A stretch of DNA of 64,000 bases from Aplidium turbinatum (GCA_918807975.1 OU964922.1:25656329-25720328); one strand, 5' to 3'. Numbered from the stretch's first letter, positions 1 to 13,038 are shown. Made by a program: numbers and translations. Notes: generated by a model from the sequence alone, not told the origin.

Positions 1-476
1 TTATTCCAAAAATACAGAAGTGTGGTCTTAAACGGTGTCAAAGTATTGCTCTTTCAGCTTCCCACCAGGGTCTTTACCGCTCACCATATTTGACTAATCA
101 TGGCATATAGTAAACTTAGTTAGAAAAGCTTTGCCAACACTTAGGCTACAGTATTGGAGTGTTATTTTATGAGGTACCCGATTATATTTGGCTATATTGG
201 CTTTGCAGTTTTTGCAATACAATTTATCGCTAAAACTGGATTTTTTCTAAATTATCTTCCAGCTGTTGTCAACTTAGAATACTTTTTGAAGCACTTTTAC
301 ATTAACAAAGCAATCGAGATAGGAATGACCGTCATAAGCCATGCATACGCGAAACACTTCTAAAGTTGTTTTGCTTTGTAAACGTTATAAAATTTGTAGT
401 CTTTAAAATTATTATGTATCGTTTTGAGTACTCTACCTAACGTTGTTACCTCTTCTTGTTCTACTTGTTGATTCAG
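1..476. other. non-coding 5' flank or first intron of the EGF-DOMON gene
   Basis: No exon is recognised here. The first supported exon begins at 477 with an open phase (it needs one base from an upstream exon), so the start codon and signal peptide lie in this stretch or before the window. A short hydrophobic reading frame from an ATG near 169 could encode a signal-like segment, but no matching splice donor was found. Confidence 0.4.
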
Positions 477-3400
477 AGGAAGAGAATGACGGTTGCTACG
501 AAGGCAAGTGCTTGAATGGAGGATCCTGTGCGGTTGGAAAATGCAGATGCTCTGGAAGATTCGAGGGGGACAGGTTAATTGCATTTATTTTTTATATCAA
601 TTCTCACAAAGTTGATCATACTTTAAAGCGTTACACTAACTGAAGAAAATATAATAACAAGTTTGTGGGTTGCCAGTTGCCACAATGTGGTCGAAAAACA
701 CGTTAGGCTACATACGTTTGAAAATTAAACAATAGAAAAAGCTCTACAATTTAGTATAGATAAATTGTAATTAATAATAATTAGCTCTACAATTTAGTAT
801 AAATAGAAAAAGCATTGCACGTATGACTTTTTTTTTATCAATTTGTATTTTTAATTTCACTTCTAATGCACATACATCTATTGTCATTTGAGTCAATACA
901 ACGTTTAAACTCACTACCGTGACAGTACGTTGACGCTTACTACAAAACATGTAGGCCTATTTAAACAAACAATAAAAGCTATTAGTATTACTAAAACTGC
1001 TCAATGCCAAGCAAAGCAGATCAATTACATTAAATTTAGTTACCATTCTCTAATAACCTCTACAGCCTGTTTCACCCTTGTTTGGGATCATCAGAAGCTC
1101 CTTATTCAAATAGAATATATTTGTAAGCTTATAAAGACCTTCTTATGATCAAAAACAAGGGGGAAACATACATGTATTTATGTTGTTCATATCAAGGATT
1201 TTTGTAAGTTTCTTCTTTCAGAAAATATTTCTTTATATTTTTGATATTCTGTTGTGTTGCTTATGCTGTTTTTCTTTTGTGCTTGGAATGATTCGAGGCT
1301 GGCAAATATGTCGTTAAAACTAGACTTTTAGGGCTTTTTGGGAAATTTGATGTAATTACTTTGTGCTTAAAACTTAAGAAATGAATATTTTAACGTTATA
1401 ATGAGTGAATTATGAATACAGTATTCATAATATACTATTTAAAAGTTAGTCAGCTGAGAAACGGTCTTTCGAAGGCAGTCGGTCTTTTTCTTATCACAAA
1501 AATTCCTGTTCCATTGTATTAGATGTGAGAACGTAAATGATTGCCAAGAAAATGACGAATGTGGGCACGGAAGATGCATAGAAAGAAAAGCGAGCAGCTA
1601 TCCAAAAAAGTTGTGTTTCTGTGAGTCTGGTTGGATGGGAAGATTCTGTAACAACGGTGAGTTGTTGCTATTTACATTTGTCGCAAAAAACTGACCCTTT
1701 CTTTGTTTAAGCCATTGAGATTCAATGATGTATGTTTATATTTCAAAAAGCAACCACTGAATTCATGTTTTGCAAAGTTTTTCTAAAACTGTTTCATCTT
1801 CAGTGCTACAAATTGAATAAAATGCAGTTTGTGGCACTGAAGTTGAAAGAGTAGCCGACAGTTTTTGAAAGCTTGCTGAACTTTGGTATAGTTTTTTTTT
1901 CTTTTTGGGCTCTGCAAACCATTTTTTTTTTTTAATTTCTCTATTATACCGTACTTTTTCTTCTCTAAAACTAGCGTTGTTAAACCATGAGCTGTGAGCG
2001 TGATGGTGTGAAATCTTGTAAAGTTTTTTGACTTGACGAAGACTGTAGCCAAAAAACCTATTTTTTAAAAAGCTTAGTTGTCAGTTGAACTTCCACTAAT
2101 GCAGGGGTGTCCAACCTGTGGCCTGCGGGAAGACTCTGAGTGGCCCTCGCGGTATTTTTCGAAATGACTTATATTACCGACTTTATCGCCTACATAATTT
2201 ATGGCAAACTTACATTCCGAGAAATTAGCATTTATTGTTTGCTTTCTTTGTCCATTACTCTGTATTCTCTAGTGCAGAGGTGCACAACTCTTCAAGTTAA
2301 TTTTATTACATCACAATGCACATTGTTACGCATCAAATTTTTCATATTGTTACGTCCACATCCTTTTCATAATCCACACAATCGTACTCGTGCTTCAAAA
2401 GTCAATCAGTTAGTAATATTTATTATTTTCTGGCTTTATTGGGGTACATCTGATATCAGAGACTCGCTCAAAATGCATTTAGCAGTGAAATATCCTCTGC
2501 ACTCTGCAGTGATATGAAAAATATGTTTCTAAAGAAAAATATCAAAGGATTCACAGCTTGGCAGCTTTCGTAACTTCATTATTCGGCAACACTTACAGTA
2601 CTTGTGCGATTTGCGTGCATGAACCATGTAAAATCCCTTGCGAGATCACTGATTTCTGACAGCCATTTGGAATACTCGCTTCGCATTGCTACATCGTCCA
2701 TCTCACTGAATATTGCCAAACTTGTTAAAGAAAAACAGTGCCAAACTTCACATTGAAATGTTGACGTGTAGTAAAAACTTTGTTGACTTTACTATATCTT
2801 GGTATGTTTATGTTCAAATAATTGTAAAAGAGGATTTTACACATTTCTAAGATTGGAATTTTGATGTAAGGGTTTTAATTAGAAGTTATACGACAGCCGT
2901 TTCTAAGATTATAAATTAACAGTAAACACTCAAGTGGCCGCGCAATCATTCGTAAAACACACGTGACCCTTTGGCCAAAAAGGTTGGACACCCCTGCACT
3001 AATGACTTGTGATAATACAAGTTAAAATCGACAAAAATTGTCAAGTGGCCAAAAACGTTTTTTATCGCATCATCGACTACATTTACATGAAATGATTTGA
3101 TCTACATGCTTTGAAATACTAAAATAAAGTTAAATCAAGAAATTAGTGCAGTATTGAAAGCACTTGAAACGTTCTGTTATTTTTACATATACTGTAATGA
3201 ATATTTTATTTCTAGAATCATCTATAAAAGAAGCTGTATTACCTCAAAGCGAAAAATCTGAGTATTTCAAGCTTGAACTTTATAAAGATCCTCAATTTGA
3301 GTAAGAAACCAAGCTTAATTTTTGACTATGATATTAAACATTTCCGATGTGTGGATTTTCCAATATTTTCTGAATTGATGAAAGAATATATCAAAACGAT

Positions 3401-6400
3401 TTGATATCCTCAATTCCACTTTCCTTGCATGTCATTCATTCTTATCTTACAAACTGCTCAATAATTTTTTTTTTTCATAAAATCGTGCTTTTGCAAAGCC
3501 AATCTGAATTTGAAAGGAACCAACTTTAATAAACGTAATTAAATTTTCAATTATTTTGAAAACGTCGAAACTGTTTTCATTCACTTTTTTGTTTTCAATG
3601 TTGAATAAACGTAATGTTAAATCTTGCAATGTTACTTAATTTTATTTATCTGTTGTATTGTACAGCAATATAAAAAAAATAAATATTTACATCATTAGCC
3701 TACTTAGAAAGAAATATTTTTTGGTGACCAGCCAAATGTACTTATGGACGCTTCAAAGGTCATGAAAACGTGTAATGACGTACTGGTCATAAAAAAATCA
3801 CATGTTAACTATATATCATTGTACGATACATGTAGAGATACTTTGACTGCCAAAATAGCTAAAATTTTACTAATATGGAAATGGTGTTAGCTCATCGATA
3901 GCAGCTAATGAGCTACTTTCTGCGCTCAATTGTAAAACATATGCAAGATCAAGTCGTTTTTCAGTTTATTTTGGAAAATTATTGAAGAAAATCAAGAAAT
4001 AGAAATTGCACTGCGAGTTCAAACTGATACTTGGGCAGCGATTGGTTGGAGACCAGATGACGTCACTGCCACTTGCAAAGTAATTAAATTTTGATTGCGA
4101 TCAGCTGTGTTTTGTTGCTATATTTCAATGCTATACTGCAGACAGCTGTTTAGTTAAATCACGATTTAACAGCGTGAGGTAAACACAACATTTTCCGTAG
4201 TTGTAAAACATACACGCAAAGCAACAAAAATAGTTTTGAAAGCAAGACAATTGTTCAATTACTTCCGTGTTGAAATGATGGAAGGCAACTTAAAAGAGAC
4301 CACCAGCTCAGATTAGACTTTAAATCTGCCGTTATCATCCGTAAACAACATTAACTTTCACTGGCCATCTCAAAAGTAGTTTTTTACAAAATTTCTAAAA
4401 TTTGTTCTGTCATATGGCTTCTCCTTGTTACTGAGTTGTCAAATCGTTTTAGGATTTTCCAAAGAACATCCTTCCAGAACCAGAGGTTGAAATCAACGGA
4501 GAAAAACTATCCAATGACGACGAAGACAATGCAACAGACCAGTCACACGAAGGTGATTGAAAGAAAATAAATTAGAAACGTTACGTAGGTTTACTTGTTC
4601 ATAGAAGAGGAACAAAAATTGTCTTCTTGCGTATGAGGTTAACTTCTGAGGTTACATTATTTCATCCAAGAGCTAGAGTAATCAGACTGTGTCAAGCAGT
4701 GGTGGATCCAGAGAGAGGCCAATTGGGGCGATCGTCTTTCCCTGAAGAACAAAAAATTAACTTTATTCAAGATTTCTTTGAAACGTCAGATTAATGTAGA
4801 TCTACACATTACTGCGTGTTTTGGTGAAATCGCCCCCATCCTAAGACGACTTGGTAGATCCGCCTCTGGACTGTCAAGCGTTGCTGTGTTGGCCCTAAAT
4901 GATACATCAATTTAGTTGTTTCAATCATCACATCAACGCATTTTATTGCTTAGATCCGAAAGAAATGGATGGTGAAGGACCAGAAAATCGGAGGCGAAAA
5001 CGTTTTAGCTCATGGTTGAAATCGAGGCAAAGGCGCGCCTTAATAAATAAACGAAATGAACACGTAAGCCAGTGGCTATGTAGCTTTAAATCTAAAAACT
5101 AGGTCTAATCAACATCACAAATGGCTCATTCGATTTAAATAACATACAGGTAGGCTATGATTGAACTGAGTAAATAATTGTTTTTTTATGATGTGGTTGC
5201 ATCACTCTTTATTGCAAAGGCATAATGATTATACTGTACTTCAACTAATGAAACATCCAAATAAAAAAAATATTAGCACTGTGAGTAGCCTACAAATTGC
5301 CATAACTACTAAAGTCGACTGCTGAGCCCTAAACTTTCTTTCATTACTGGTTCCCGGTTAGCAAAGTTAAAATATCTCGATCTTGTGTAGAGATTTCTCA
5401 TTGTTTATTTTATTTTTTTTATTTTTTAGGAAAACGTCATCAAGCAATTGTGTGAAGCAGGGAATGTTTCGGCGGCAGCGGAATGGGCTTCTCTAAACTT
5501 TAACAAAGGAATGAAAACAGAAGGTAAAAGCCGAAAACAAATTTGCATAGTATACTGTATTCGGCCAAGTAAAAACTTGTTGGTAACTCGTAAGTCTAAA
5601 AAAATTAGTAGGTCTACAAATGCCGAAATTTAAATTTTAGCTTTTGAATATTTGCTTCCAAAAAAACTTTTGTTTGAGTTTTAAGGCCGAGCTCCTAAAG
5701 TCTATTCTTTTACCACTCCAAGTTTTCTACGTTTGCTCAGTCTGCATTTACAGAGCACTTACTGGAGAGCAGTCAATTTATCATCTCTTCATTCAGGACA
5801 AAAAAAACTGTGTGTTGCTATGTTTGATTTACAACAAATGTGACAGTTATTGACAATCCTATGATCTGCTGTGTCTTCTTTAGCGCCACACATACGAGAA
5901 AAGAAAATACCAATGTTACTTATATAGCTGAAAGAAAATCTGTATTCCTGAGACTAGTAGGACGAGCCCACGGTTGTTTTGGCACAGACAGGCTGGTTGG
6001 GCGAGTGAAAAACGCTCAATGGATATTAATTGAAGTGCGCTAAAATAGAGGCTGCTTTCTCGGTGTGAAATTGACTGATCTCATCGATTTTCAGCAGAGT
6101 GTATGCGGCATCTTCAACTGGTACTTGTGCAATCACAATACTAATCCCACCACAAACAAAAACCTGGCTCACAAAGGAAATGGCGGGTTTTGTAACTTCG
6201 ATAACTATCGACCAATCTGTTGTAGAGTCACAATCAGAACCAAGCGTAGAGCCGGAATTAACCGCAGAGCCGGAACCAACTGTAGAGCATGAACCAGCTT
6301 CAGAACCAGAACTAACGTCAGAACCTGAACCGACAGAAGAGCCTGATTCACCAGGACAACCAGAACCAGAAAGTCAATCTGGCCCTAATTACCTTCATCC

Positions 6401-9400
6401 TATGGACTGTTCCGATATCATTTACGGTAACTTGTGGCTACAGTAGACAATGCAAGAAAACAATTGTCATGAGCTTAACATACAAAAGACGCAATAAGTA
6501 ATTTCATCGTAGCTTTTCTGTTTTACTGTAAGCTTTACATATCACGACACTACATCGCTTTTTATAATACTGTACGCTTTTTATAATACTGTACAATACT
6601 TTACTATGCCCAGTTGCGTAGCGAAACCATTTTCTTGGGGGTTCACTTTTTCGCTAAACTTTAAGAATATATACATATAGTCTACTTGTATTTAAAAAAA
6701 CGATAAAAAAACAAACAGTGGAGATGACTCGGTTGATCCGTACCCAGGGATGTTTTAAATTTAACAGTTTGCTGAAAAAAAAAACATCAAAAAAAAAGGT
6801 CACGCTACGCCACGCAAAGTGTAGGCTATTTATCCACAACAGACGTTACTTTTACATAACCCTACACAATATTTTCGATTTTACTTTAGCACTTTGCTCA
6901 ATAACCAACTTCCCCAAACATGAGCAAGATATTGATATATGTGACGTAATATTGCTAGAATGGAATTCCAAATTTAAATCACAGCCATCATTCGAAAATT
7001 TGAAGTTTTTTCTTTTGTTGTGTTATTATGTTCGCGTAGATACAGTACAGTAAAAAGACTTAAGTAGTTAGTTTTTTAACAGTCTGTTTGTTTAGCAATG
7101 GCTGAAGGAAATCTGCACCACGTAGTAGATGGGTACACTCGGGATAGGTCTACACCTAAGCCTGATCACTGGTATGGAGGAACAAGCGACCTCACTGCAG
7201 CAGCTGCTAAAAGGGAGGATGGTGTGTTTCACGTTCGCTTTCGAAGGTTGGTATTTCTCCTTTTGAACTTGTGGCAGGAAACAGATGTCCGTGATGGTTC
7301 CACATCGTACGCTGCCCTTTGTGGTTACTGTTGAAATCCATCGCTAAGTTTGGTAGAACAATTTTCAACAGTGCGTCCGAAAATATGTTTTTCAGTGCTT
7401 CTCGCAAACTTTTCAATTTATTAATTCCAAGAATAGATTTCATTTACAGAAAAATAGCTTTTTGCCTTTCTTATATTCCAATATAGTTTATATTTGGATG
7501 TTAACTTTCTAGTTTAACGTCGAAAACGTCGCGCTTTCAACGGACTTACTGGTGTACACATGTACTTGACACGTAAACCTGATAAAATTTTGACGACTTG
7601 AAATTGAAAAAAGTAAAGTAGCATACTGTATGTCTAAATTCCTACACTATGCCCACACAACGTACAAAGTAGATTATACTTCCAGAAAGCAACAGCTTAT
7701 TAACATTGCAGTGTCCTTGTGTTTTTTACTCATGTGCATTTCTGGCACAGGAAACTGCGTAGTGACGACGTCAGCGACCACTCCTTGCTGGACAGTGGTG
7801 TACGATTAATATGGGCTCGTGGACAAACTTCTTATTCTTTTTACCACAAACCTATGAGTGGGTTGGAAAGATGCAAGGCTTCCAATTACGATTATTACAA
7901 GTAAGTTCTATCTAGTTGTTTGAGACGTTTCTGCTTGGTCGTCGGACCACTCGTCATGCGAGAACTCAGCAAGTGCTTCAACTCAGCAAGTTCATTTCAG
8001 CTACTGCCAAGTCAGCAAATGAGATTTACGTGCTCACGTCAGACTTGCTTGGTCATCGCTTTCTAAACTGAATTTGCTGACTTGTGACATACCAAGTTTT
8101 GGCTTGCTCAGTTGTTACTTGCTCAGTTTCATCATTTACTAACCTCAGCCACTTGCTCAAATGTTGATAGCTGAATTGTCGCTTGCTCAGTTGTTGCTTG
8201 CTCAGTTCACAACTGCTGACCTGTAGGAGACTCCTTCTGCTTAGTAGTTTTACAATGTTACCCAATATAGTTTAAACTTACGCGGTTGCTGAAGATATTG
8301 AACGATTATTTTTAATTTTTAACATATTGTAATTTTGAGCATGTTCAGCAGATCGATTTCGCATACCTTCCAAATAGTTCAATTAAGGTGACTTTAAACG
8401 ACTTTGTTTAATCAAATTTAGTATCTCAGGGTAGAAACTATTGCAGATTAGAAAACCAATATGTTTGATAAGTTATTCATACAGATCCATGCCTGTATTT
8501 ACATTTTTTGTGTTCAATTATCACAAACCTTTTTGTGAAAAAGCCTTTGGTGGTAGTGACGCAATTGTCCTAAATAGTAAATGTTATTAAAGAACGCAAA
8601 GTATTTTCAGCTCCAAATAAACTTAACCATGAATTACAGCTGCTAACAAACGATTCCTATTTGTTTTTAGCATCAATGAACTTAAATACCACGGAACTAA
8701 GCCCTCCCAACGAGGAAGCATAACTCATAACTTCTATGGTAATTTTTCTACTAAGTTTATTAATTAACAAATTTTTATTATAATTTAATTAACAAATTTT
8801 TATTATAATGAGACTAGTTGTAGGCCTACAAGAGGAACAAAGCGGAAGCTGGCGTCTTTCACGTTTCCAATAACCAATGACAAAATTTTAGAAAAAATTT
8901 ATCATATTCTTGAAGAAGTCTAATTAAATCCAGCTGCTTTTATTTAATCCATATTTGGAATGAAGCAACTATACCGTATACATTTAAAATGTACGTTATT
9001 TTGAATCGGCTAATGTAAAGCGGTTACAGCCTATCTACGCGATGGCATTCTGGATAGCTATAGGCTATCTTTTATGGTACAACATATTTTACATTGTTAC
9101 TAAACTACTCTTTGTGATTACCAATATGCGACTACAGTATAATATAGGGTACAAATAAAAGTAATTTGCGTTCTTCTGGTGACTATTTACTAGGTTACCT
9201 CTTCTGGTGACTTAAATAGTCACCAGAAGAACGCAAATTACTTTTATTATAAAATGCCTGGTGAACAGTCTCTCTCTGTTTTTAATAGGGTACAAATATG
9301 CTTATTTTCTTGACTGCTTTTCAAGACGATCCAGAATCCAATGCCATCCAATCCAAAGAGGGATTATTCAAACACCCATCTGATTGCAAGGGTGATAGTT

Positions 9401-10998
9401 GCGAATATACTGCTGAGTGGAAGTATAGAAGTGCGACCAAAATGATCCATTTCACGATTGAGGCCAAAGTAGAAACGGAAGAATGGGCTGCTATAGGTTT
9501 CTCCAAAAATAAACAAATGGTAGGTTAATGAAATGAAGAAAACTTGATTTGGATTATTCTTCATGCTGACCACAATTCTCTATGCGGTGCAGACGCGGTC
9601 ACATCAGAATACACAGAGCAACTACCTAATAGCTTGTAATATGGCATAAATTTATTCTTGTTGCGGTTGCACGTTTAAGGCACAATCTTTAGAAAACTAT
9701 TTTTTGACAGTACTTATTTGGATTTACAACCCACCTGTAGGCTATTTCCTTAGACTGCAACAGTGAGTAGACTTACGAGTTTAATTTTCCGTGCATTCAC
9801 ATTGATTTAACTTTCTAGGAGGATTCTGATGCCGTGGTAGGTTGGGTGGATTCAAGCAACGGCGAATTAACACTGACAGACAGGTGGCTGACAGAAAAGT
9901 CGTCTGAAGGCGTCGCGCTAGATAATGGGCCTAGTTCACTTGAAAACGCCCGTGGAAACTACAACGATGGAAAGTTGCACATTTCTTTCTCAAGACTTCA
10001 AGATACCAAAGTAAGAAAGGAGGAAGAAATGAAATTTAAAAAGCCTTTCTTTAAAGGTCTTTCACGATCAAATCACTTCTTTGGTTTGTTCACATTAGTT
10101 AACATTAATTCATTGAAAATCGCTAAAACTGCTCTTGTCAGTAAAACAAAACTGTGCGTTTTCTACACCCCCTTATAACCTGTCGTCATATTTAATGTAA
10201 GGTAATATTCTAATACTTTTTACATTGCATTTTTTTCAATCAGGATCCAAACGATATTTCATTGACCGAGTGTGTCTACTTTATTTACGCTTGGGGAGGA
10301 GGGTTACGTAACGGCGACCTCAGCAAGCACAGAAACACTGCAGTTAGTGAAGAGAAAATTTGCATTGATGCTGGTAAGGCTGCAGTTATAATAGGATAAG
10401 TTAGTTGGTGCAATTTACCACTGAAATAAGCTAAGCTGCTTCTAGCCTGCAGTCTCATGTCCCGTTTAAACGATTAATGGTGTTTTTTTTTCAAATCAAT
10501 CCTTATATTTTCTTCTTATTCGTCAACTTTCGGTTAACCTACATCTAATAAACCTCCTGTAGCTTAAGTACCTAGTCTCAACTACCTCTGTAAGGTAATC
10601 TCTCTACAAGCTATAATGCAGTAATATCCTTGTACACAATATTCTGAGCGTGCGGTCGAATGCAAATTTGACCAGATGAAACCGAGTTTTCTTTCCCCTC
10701 ATCAATTATTGTTAACGTTCATCTTGTTAGTGTGAAGCGGGTATGAACGTAATGTGAGTTCAATGAAATTCCTCATGCTTAATTCCTAAAGTAAAAATGG
10801 ATCAATCGCCCCAGTTATGATGCACTTTGCTTTTAAAAGTGTAATTTATAAAAGTTTTATAATCTGGAAATATCTTTAAGTTGATTAAACATTTCTATTT
10901 GTGTTTCAGGATCCTTTGCAACAAAAACCTCTGCTTCTGTTTTGATGATGACTGTTTGCTTTGGATTTTCTTTCATTTTCAGAATGATGTTCAATTGA
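477..10998 (+). CDS. secreted/GPI-type EGF-DOMON-DOMON protein (N-terminus missing)
   Basis: Fifteen exons join with consistent phase: 477-573, 1523-1656, 3216-3300, 3965-4079, 4453-4552, 4954-5063, 5430-5523, 6100-6426, 7096-7246, 7751-7900, 8671-8738, 9326-9519, 9819-10010, 10244-10373, 10910-10998; about 678 residues are visible. Exons 1-2 give Cys-rich EGF-like modules (GKCLNGGSC, GHGRC, CFCESGWMGRFC). Exons 3-4 begin a DOMON fold (ALRVQTDTWAAIGW), which resumes in exons 8-11 (MDCSDIIYAMAEGN, YTRDRSTP, YGGTSDLTAA, RLIWARGQ, ELKYHGT). Exons 12-14 form a second DOMON (EEWAAIGFS, AVVGWVD, ISFSR, FIYAWGGG). The last exon ends in a hydrophobic tail (VLMMTVCFGFSFIF) with almost nothing after it, suggesting a GPI signal or a tail anchor. 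DOMON domains bind haem or sugars in known proteins; the ligand here is unknown. The residues between the DOMON halves hold a basic patch (RRRKR) and a Pro-Glu repeat. The start codon was not found. The exon 8 acceptor (third AG of a cluster at 6098) was chosen by phase. Confidence 0.85.
2102..2996 (+). mobile_element. hAT transposon relic with 8-bp TSD, in intron 2
   Basis: The ends are inverted copies (CAGGGGTGTCCAACCT and its complement) flanked by a perfect 8-bp duplication CACTAATG (2094-2101 and 2997-3004), which is diagnostic of hAT insertion. At 2625-2756 a reading frame resembles the C-terminal hATC dimerisation region of hAT transposases (LISDSHLEYSLRIATS, then KEKQCQTSH and a stop). 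The rest of the transposase is missing, so this is an internally deleted, non-autonomous copy. A second hAT-like end (CAGAGGTGCACAACTCTT near 2275) hints at nesting. It lies inside an intron of the DOMON gene. Confidence 0.85.
6232..6380 (+). repeat. acidic Pro-Glu coding repeat inside the DOMON gene
   Basis: The exon at 6100-6426 contains a degenerate minisatellite translating to repeated units such as SEPSVEPEL, TAEPEPTVEHEP, ASEPELTSEPEP and TEEPDSPGQPEP. It sits in a loop between the two halves of the first DOMON domain and should form an extended, strongly acidic linker. Copy number may vary between alleles. Confidence 0.8.
7955..8235. repeat. degenerate CTTGCTCAGTT-type tandem repeat in intron 10
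   Basis: Words such as CTTGCTCAGTTGTT, ACTCAGCAAGT and their variants recur at roughly 15-bp spacing on both strands across this intron. The array is old and imperfect. The long open frame on the minus strand here reflects the repeat and not a gene. Confidence 0.6.
8761..8809. repeat. 25-bp tandem duplication, AT-rich
   Basis: Two adjacent copies of a 25-bp unit (TAATTAACAAATTTTTATTA plus five bases) lie just downstream of the exon ending at 8738. Simple intronic duplication. Confidence 0.8.
9154..9248. repeat. perfect 35-bp inverted repeat (hairpin) in intron 11
   Basis: The arms 9154-9188 and 9214-9248 are exact reverse complements of 35 bp (core TTGCGTTCTTCTGGTGACTA) around a 25-bp spacer. 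Part of the arm (TCTTCTGGTGACT) occurs again inside the spacer. The hairpin lies 77 bp before the exon at 9326 and would be transcribed in the DOMON pre-mRNA. No target-site duplication was found, so it is not called a transposon. Confidence 0.85.
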
Positions 10999-12300
10999 GA
11001 TCAATTCTCTACCTATATACATAACATACCAATGTGCCTTTTATATAAGTTGCCAGCTGCCAAACTAGGTTATACTCGTAGAGTAGATTATTTGATATTT
11101 AAAAGTGTAGCCGACAATTTTATTAGAAGTAGCTTGAAACAAGCAAGTAGCCTACATTGCATGTGACTTGTAAAGCCGATGTTTACAGTTCTCAGAAGTA
11201 ATGAGTATTTTTTTCAGTTGCACAAAATCAGTGACAATGGCTTAGCTAGCTGCTAAGGCTTAGCTGTTTGCAGCTTTTCTTCAGAAGCATCCAAAAATGA
11301 TTTTACCCTTTGATTAAGTTGCCAACCCAACAAGAAATGACTATTTTGTACAGAAATAATGCTTCTCATGGACTTCGATGCATGGGCTAGGTTGTATTGC
11401 ACATGACAAGTCATTTGATTGAAGTAGGCTACTTTCTTTTTATTTCAAGATACCGTACATCTTATAGTTGATCATTTTCAAACTTGCATCATTTCTTTAC
11501 ACCGCTTTTATTGATATGAAAGAACTGATGAAGCAAACTTACGGTACTTTATGCAAGATACAAGAACTTACGATTCCAACAAAAAATAAAATTGTTGTAA
11601 AATAATTATATTCTTTCGTATCATCATCTTTCAATAATGTAGTATGCTGAAACCTGCACTCTCAGTAATGTTTTATAAGTTGCAAGCTTAAATCTTGTAG
11701 CCTAATTGACATTTAATTGGCCAAATTGTTGAATGAACTGTACTCTGAAGCCTTACCAGACTTGTTAAGCCAAAGCCTATGGTACAGGTCTCAGTAGAAT
11801 ACTGTACCATAAATGCAGGACTTATTTTACTGTAGCTTTACAGTATAGACCAGTGACATTCTATGCGCTGATATTTTTAAAATTCTTGGTGCTTTACGGT
11901 ATGTAGCATAGCCTTCGTATATTATCTTCAAACTTCTTTCGCTTTTTGATATTACAACATGGAGTTTTTGAAAATATACAACTGTATTCGCAAGCGTCTC
12001 TTTAACCTTTGTTTTTGATAAATAAAATCCCAAGCAAATAGAGAGCTAGAGGCTATTGAAAACAGAAAGGTGATGTATCGATTATTATTTACAATAGTCT
12101 GCTATAAGCTGCTTGGCATCAGTTTATGAGCATAGCCTACCCATGGCCTACCTTACTCCAGCGCATTTCTTTACCAAGTCCATTAAAAATATGTTTTGTG
12201 CACCATGATTCCACATCTGGCCAACACTGTATTCGTATCTCAATAATGAAGCCAGTTGCATAGAATTAGGTAAATTTCAGTCATGATTTCAGTAAGAATG
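10999..12300. other. intergenic AT-rich sequence
   Basis: Downstream of the DOMON gene stop codon. AATAAA-type words near 11585 could serve as a polyadenylation signal. No other gene or named repeat is recognised. Confidence 0.4.
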
Positions 12301-12655
12301 GTTAAGCGCCCCAATCTCAATTGATTGGCGCTGGTCCCGTTGTGTACTTGAGAAACGCACTTCAAGGACTGTTCTCCATTCAGAGGTGCTAGAGGATGAA
12401 ATAACTCTCCGGCAACAACATATCAACAATCGGAAACTTCACTCTGTCTATCTTGGTAACCGCCTCGCCTCTGTGGTTCAAAGCCTCTAGTCTACAAGTA
12501 CCGGTATGCGAAACTGCCAGAAATAATCTATCAAAGGTTTTGTCAGACCAAGGATAGAGATTTAAAGCCAACCATATTCTCTGCTTTGAACACTCTCCTT
12601 GGTATAGCCTAATAGCTTTATGCTGGGTACGTATGTTGCAAGGCATTGGTTAACA
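12300..12655 (+). mobile_element. tRNA-derived SINE, degraded head
   Basis: Shares the body with the other SINEs of this window (CATTTCAGGACTG-like segment, CATTCAGCGG-like segment, CAACAATCGGAAACTTCAC, GTCAGACCAAGGATAGAGAT, tail AGCCAACC). The tRNA-like head is eroded. It faces the full-length copy at 12757-13038 tail to tail. Confidence 0.8.
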
Positions 12656-12756
12656 ATAGACTTGTCGAGATAAACAACTTGGCGACACCAGGACCTTTTA
12701 TTTGGTAGATGACGCGCTGTTGTTATAAACTCAAGGCTGATGAAATATCGTTTGAT

Positions 12757-13038
12757 GTTGATTGGTTTTGAATCTTTATCTTCGGACTGACAAAGCCTAG
12801 ATGGTAGTTTCGCATAGGCCTACTTGTAGAGGCTCAGGGCGCAGGGCCGGTTACCGAGATTGGCGGAGTGAAGTTTTCCGATTGTTAAAGTGTTGTTGCC
12901 TGGGAATTATTCCATTCACTAGGTGCCGCTGAATGGAGAGCAGTCCTGAAATGCGTTGCTCAAGCGCACACCCCGAGAGTCGAACTAGCGCCGCTTGATT
13001 TTAAACCATGCTCGTAACCACTGAGCTAACGGGGCGGA
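12757..13038 (-). mobile_element. full-length tRNA-derived SINE
   Basis: On the minus strand it reads CCCCGTTAGCTCAGTGGTTA (A-box region), then GTTCGACTCTCGGGGTGTGC (B-box region), then the family body, ending in a tail built of AACC units. Internal pol III promoter boxes are recognisable. This is the best-preserved copy in the window and can serve as family reference. Confidence 0.88.

Noticed and set aside
154-363. 69-codon hydrophobic frame as signal-peptide exon of the EGF-DOMON gene
   Set aside because: No splice donor in the correct phase was found to join it to the exon at 477; the hydrophobicity may be chance in AT-rich DNA.
5840-6043. Possible extra DOMON-gene exon (frame with NVTYIAERKSVFLRLVG)
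   Set aside because: The exons at 5430-5523 and 6100-6426 already join in phase without it, and no donor fits at its end.
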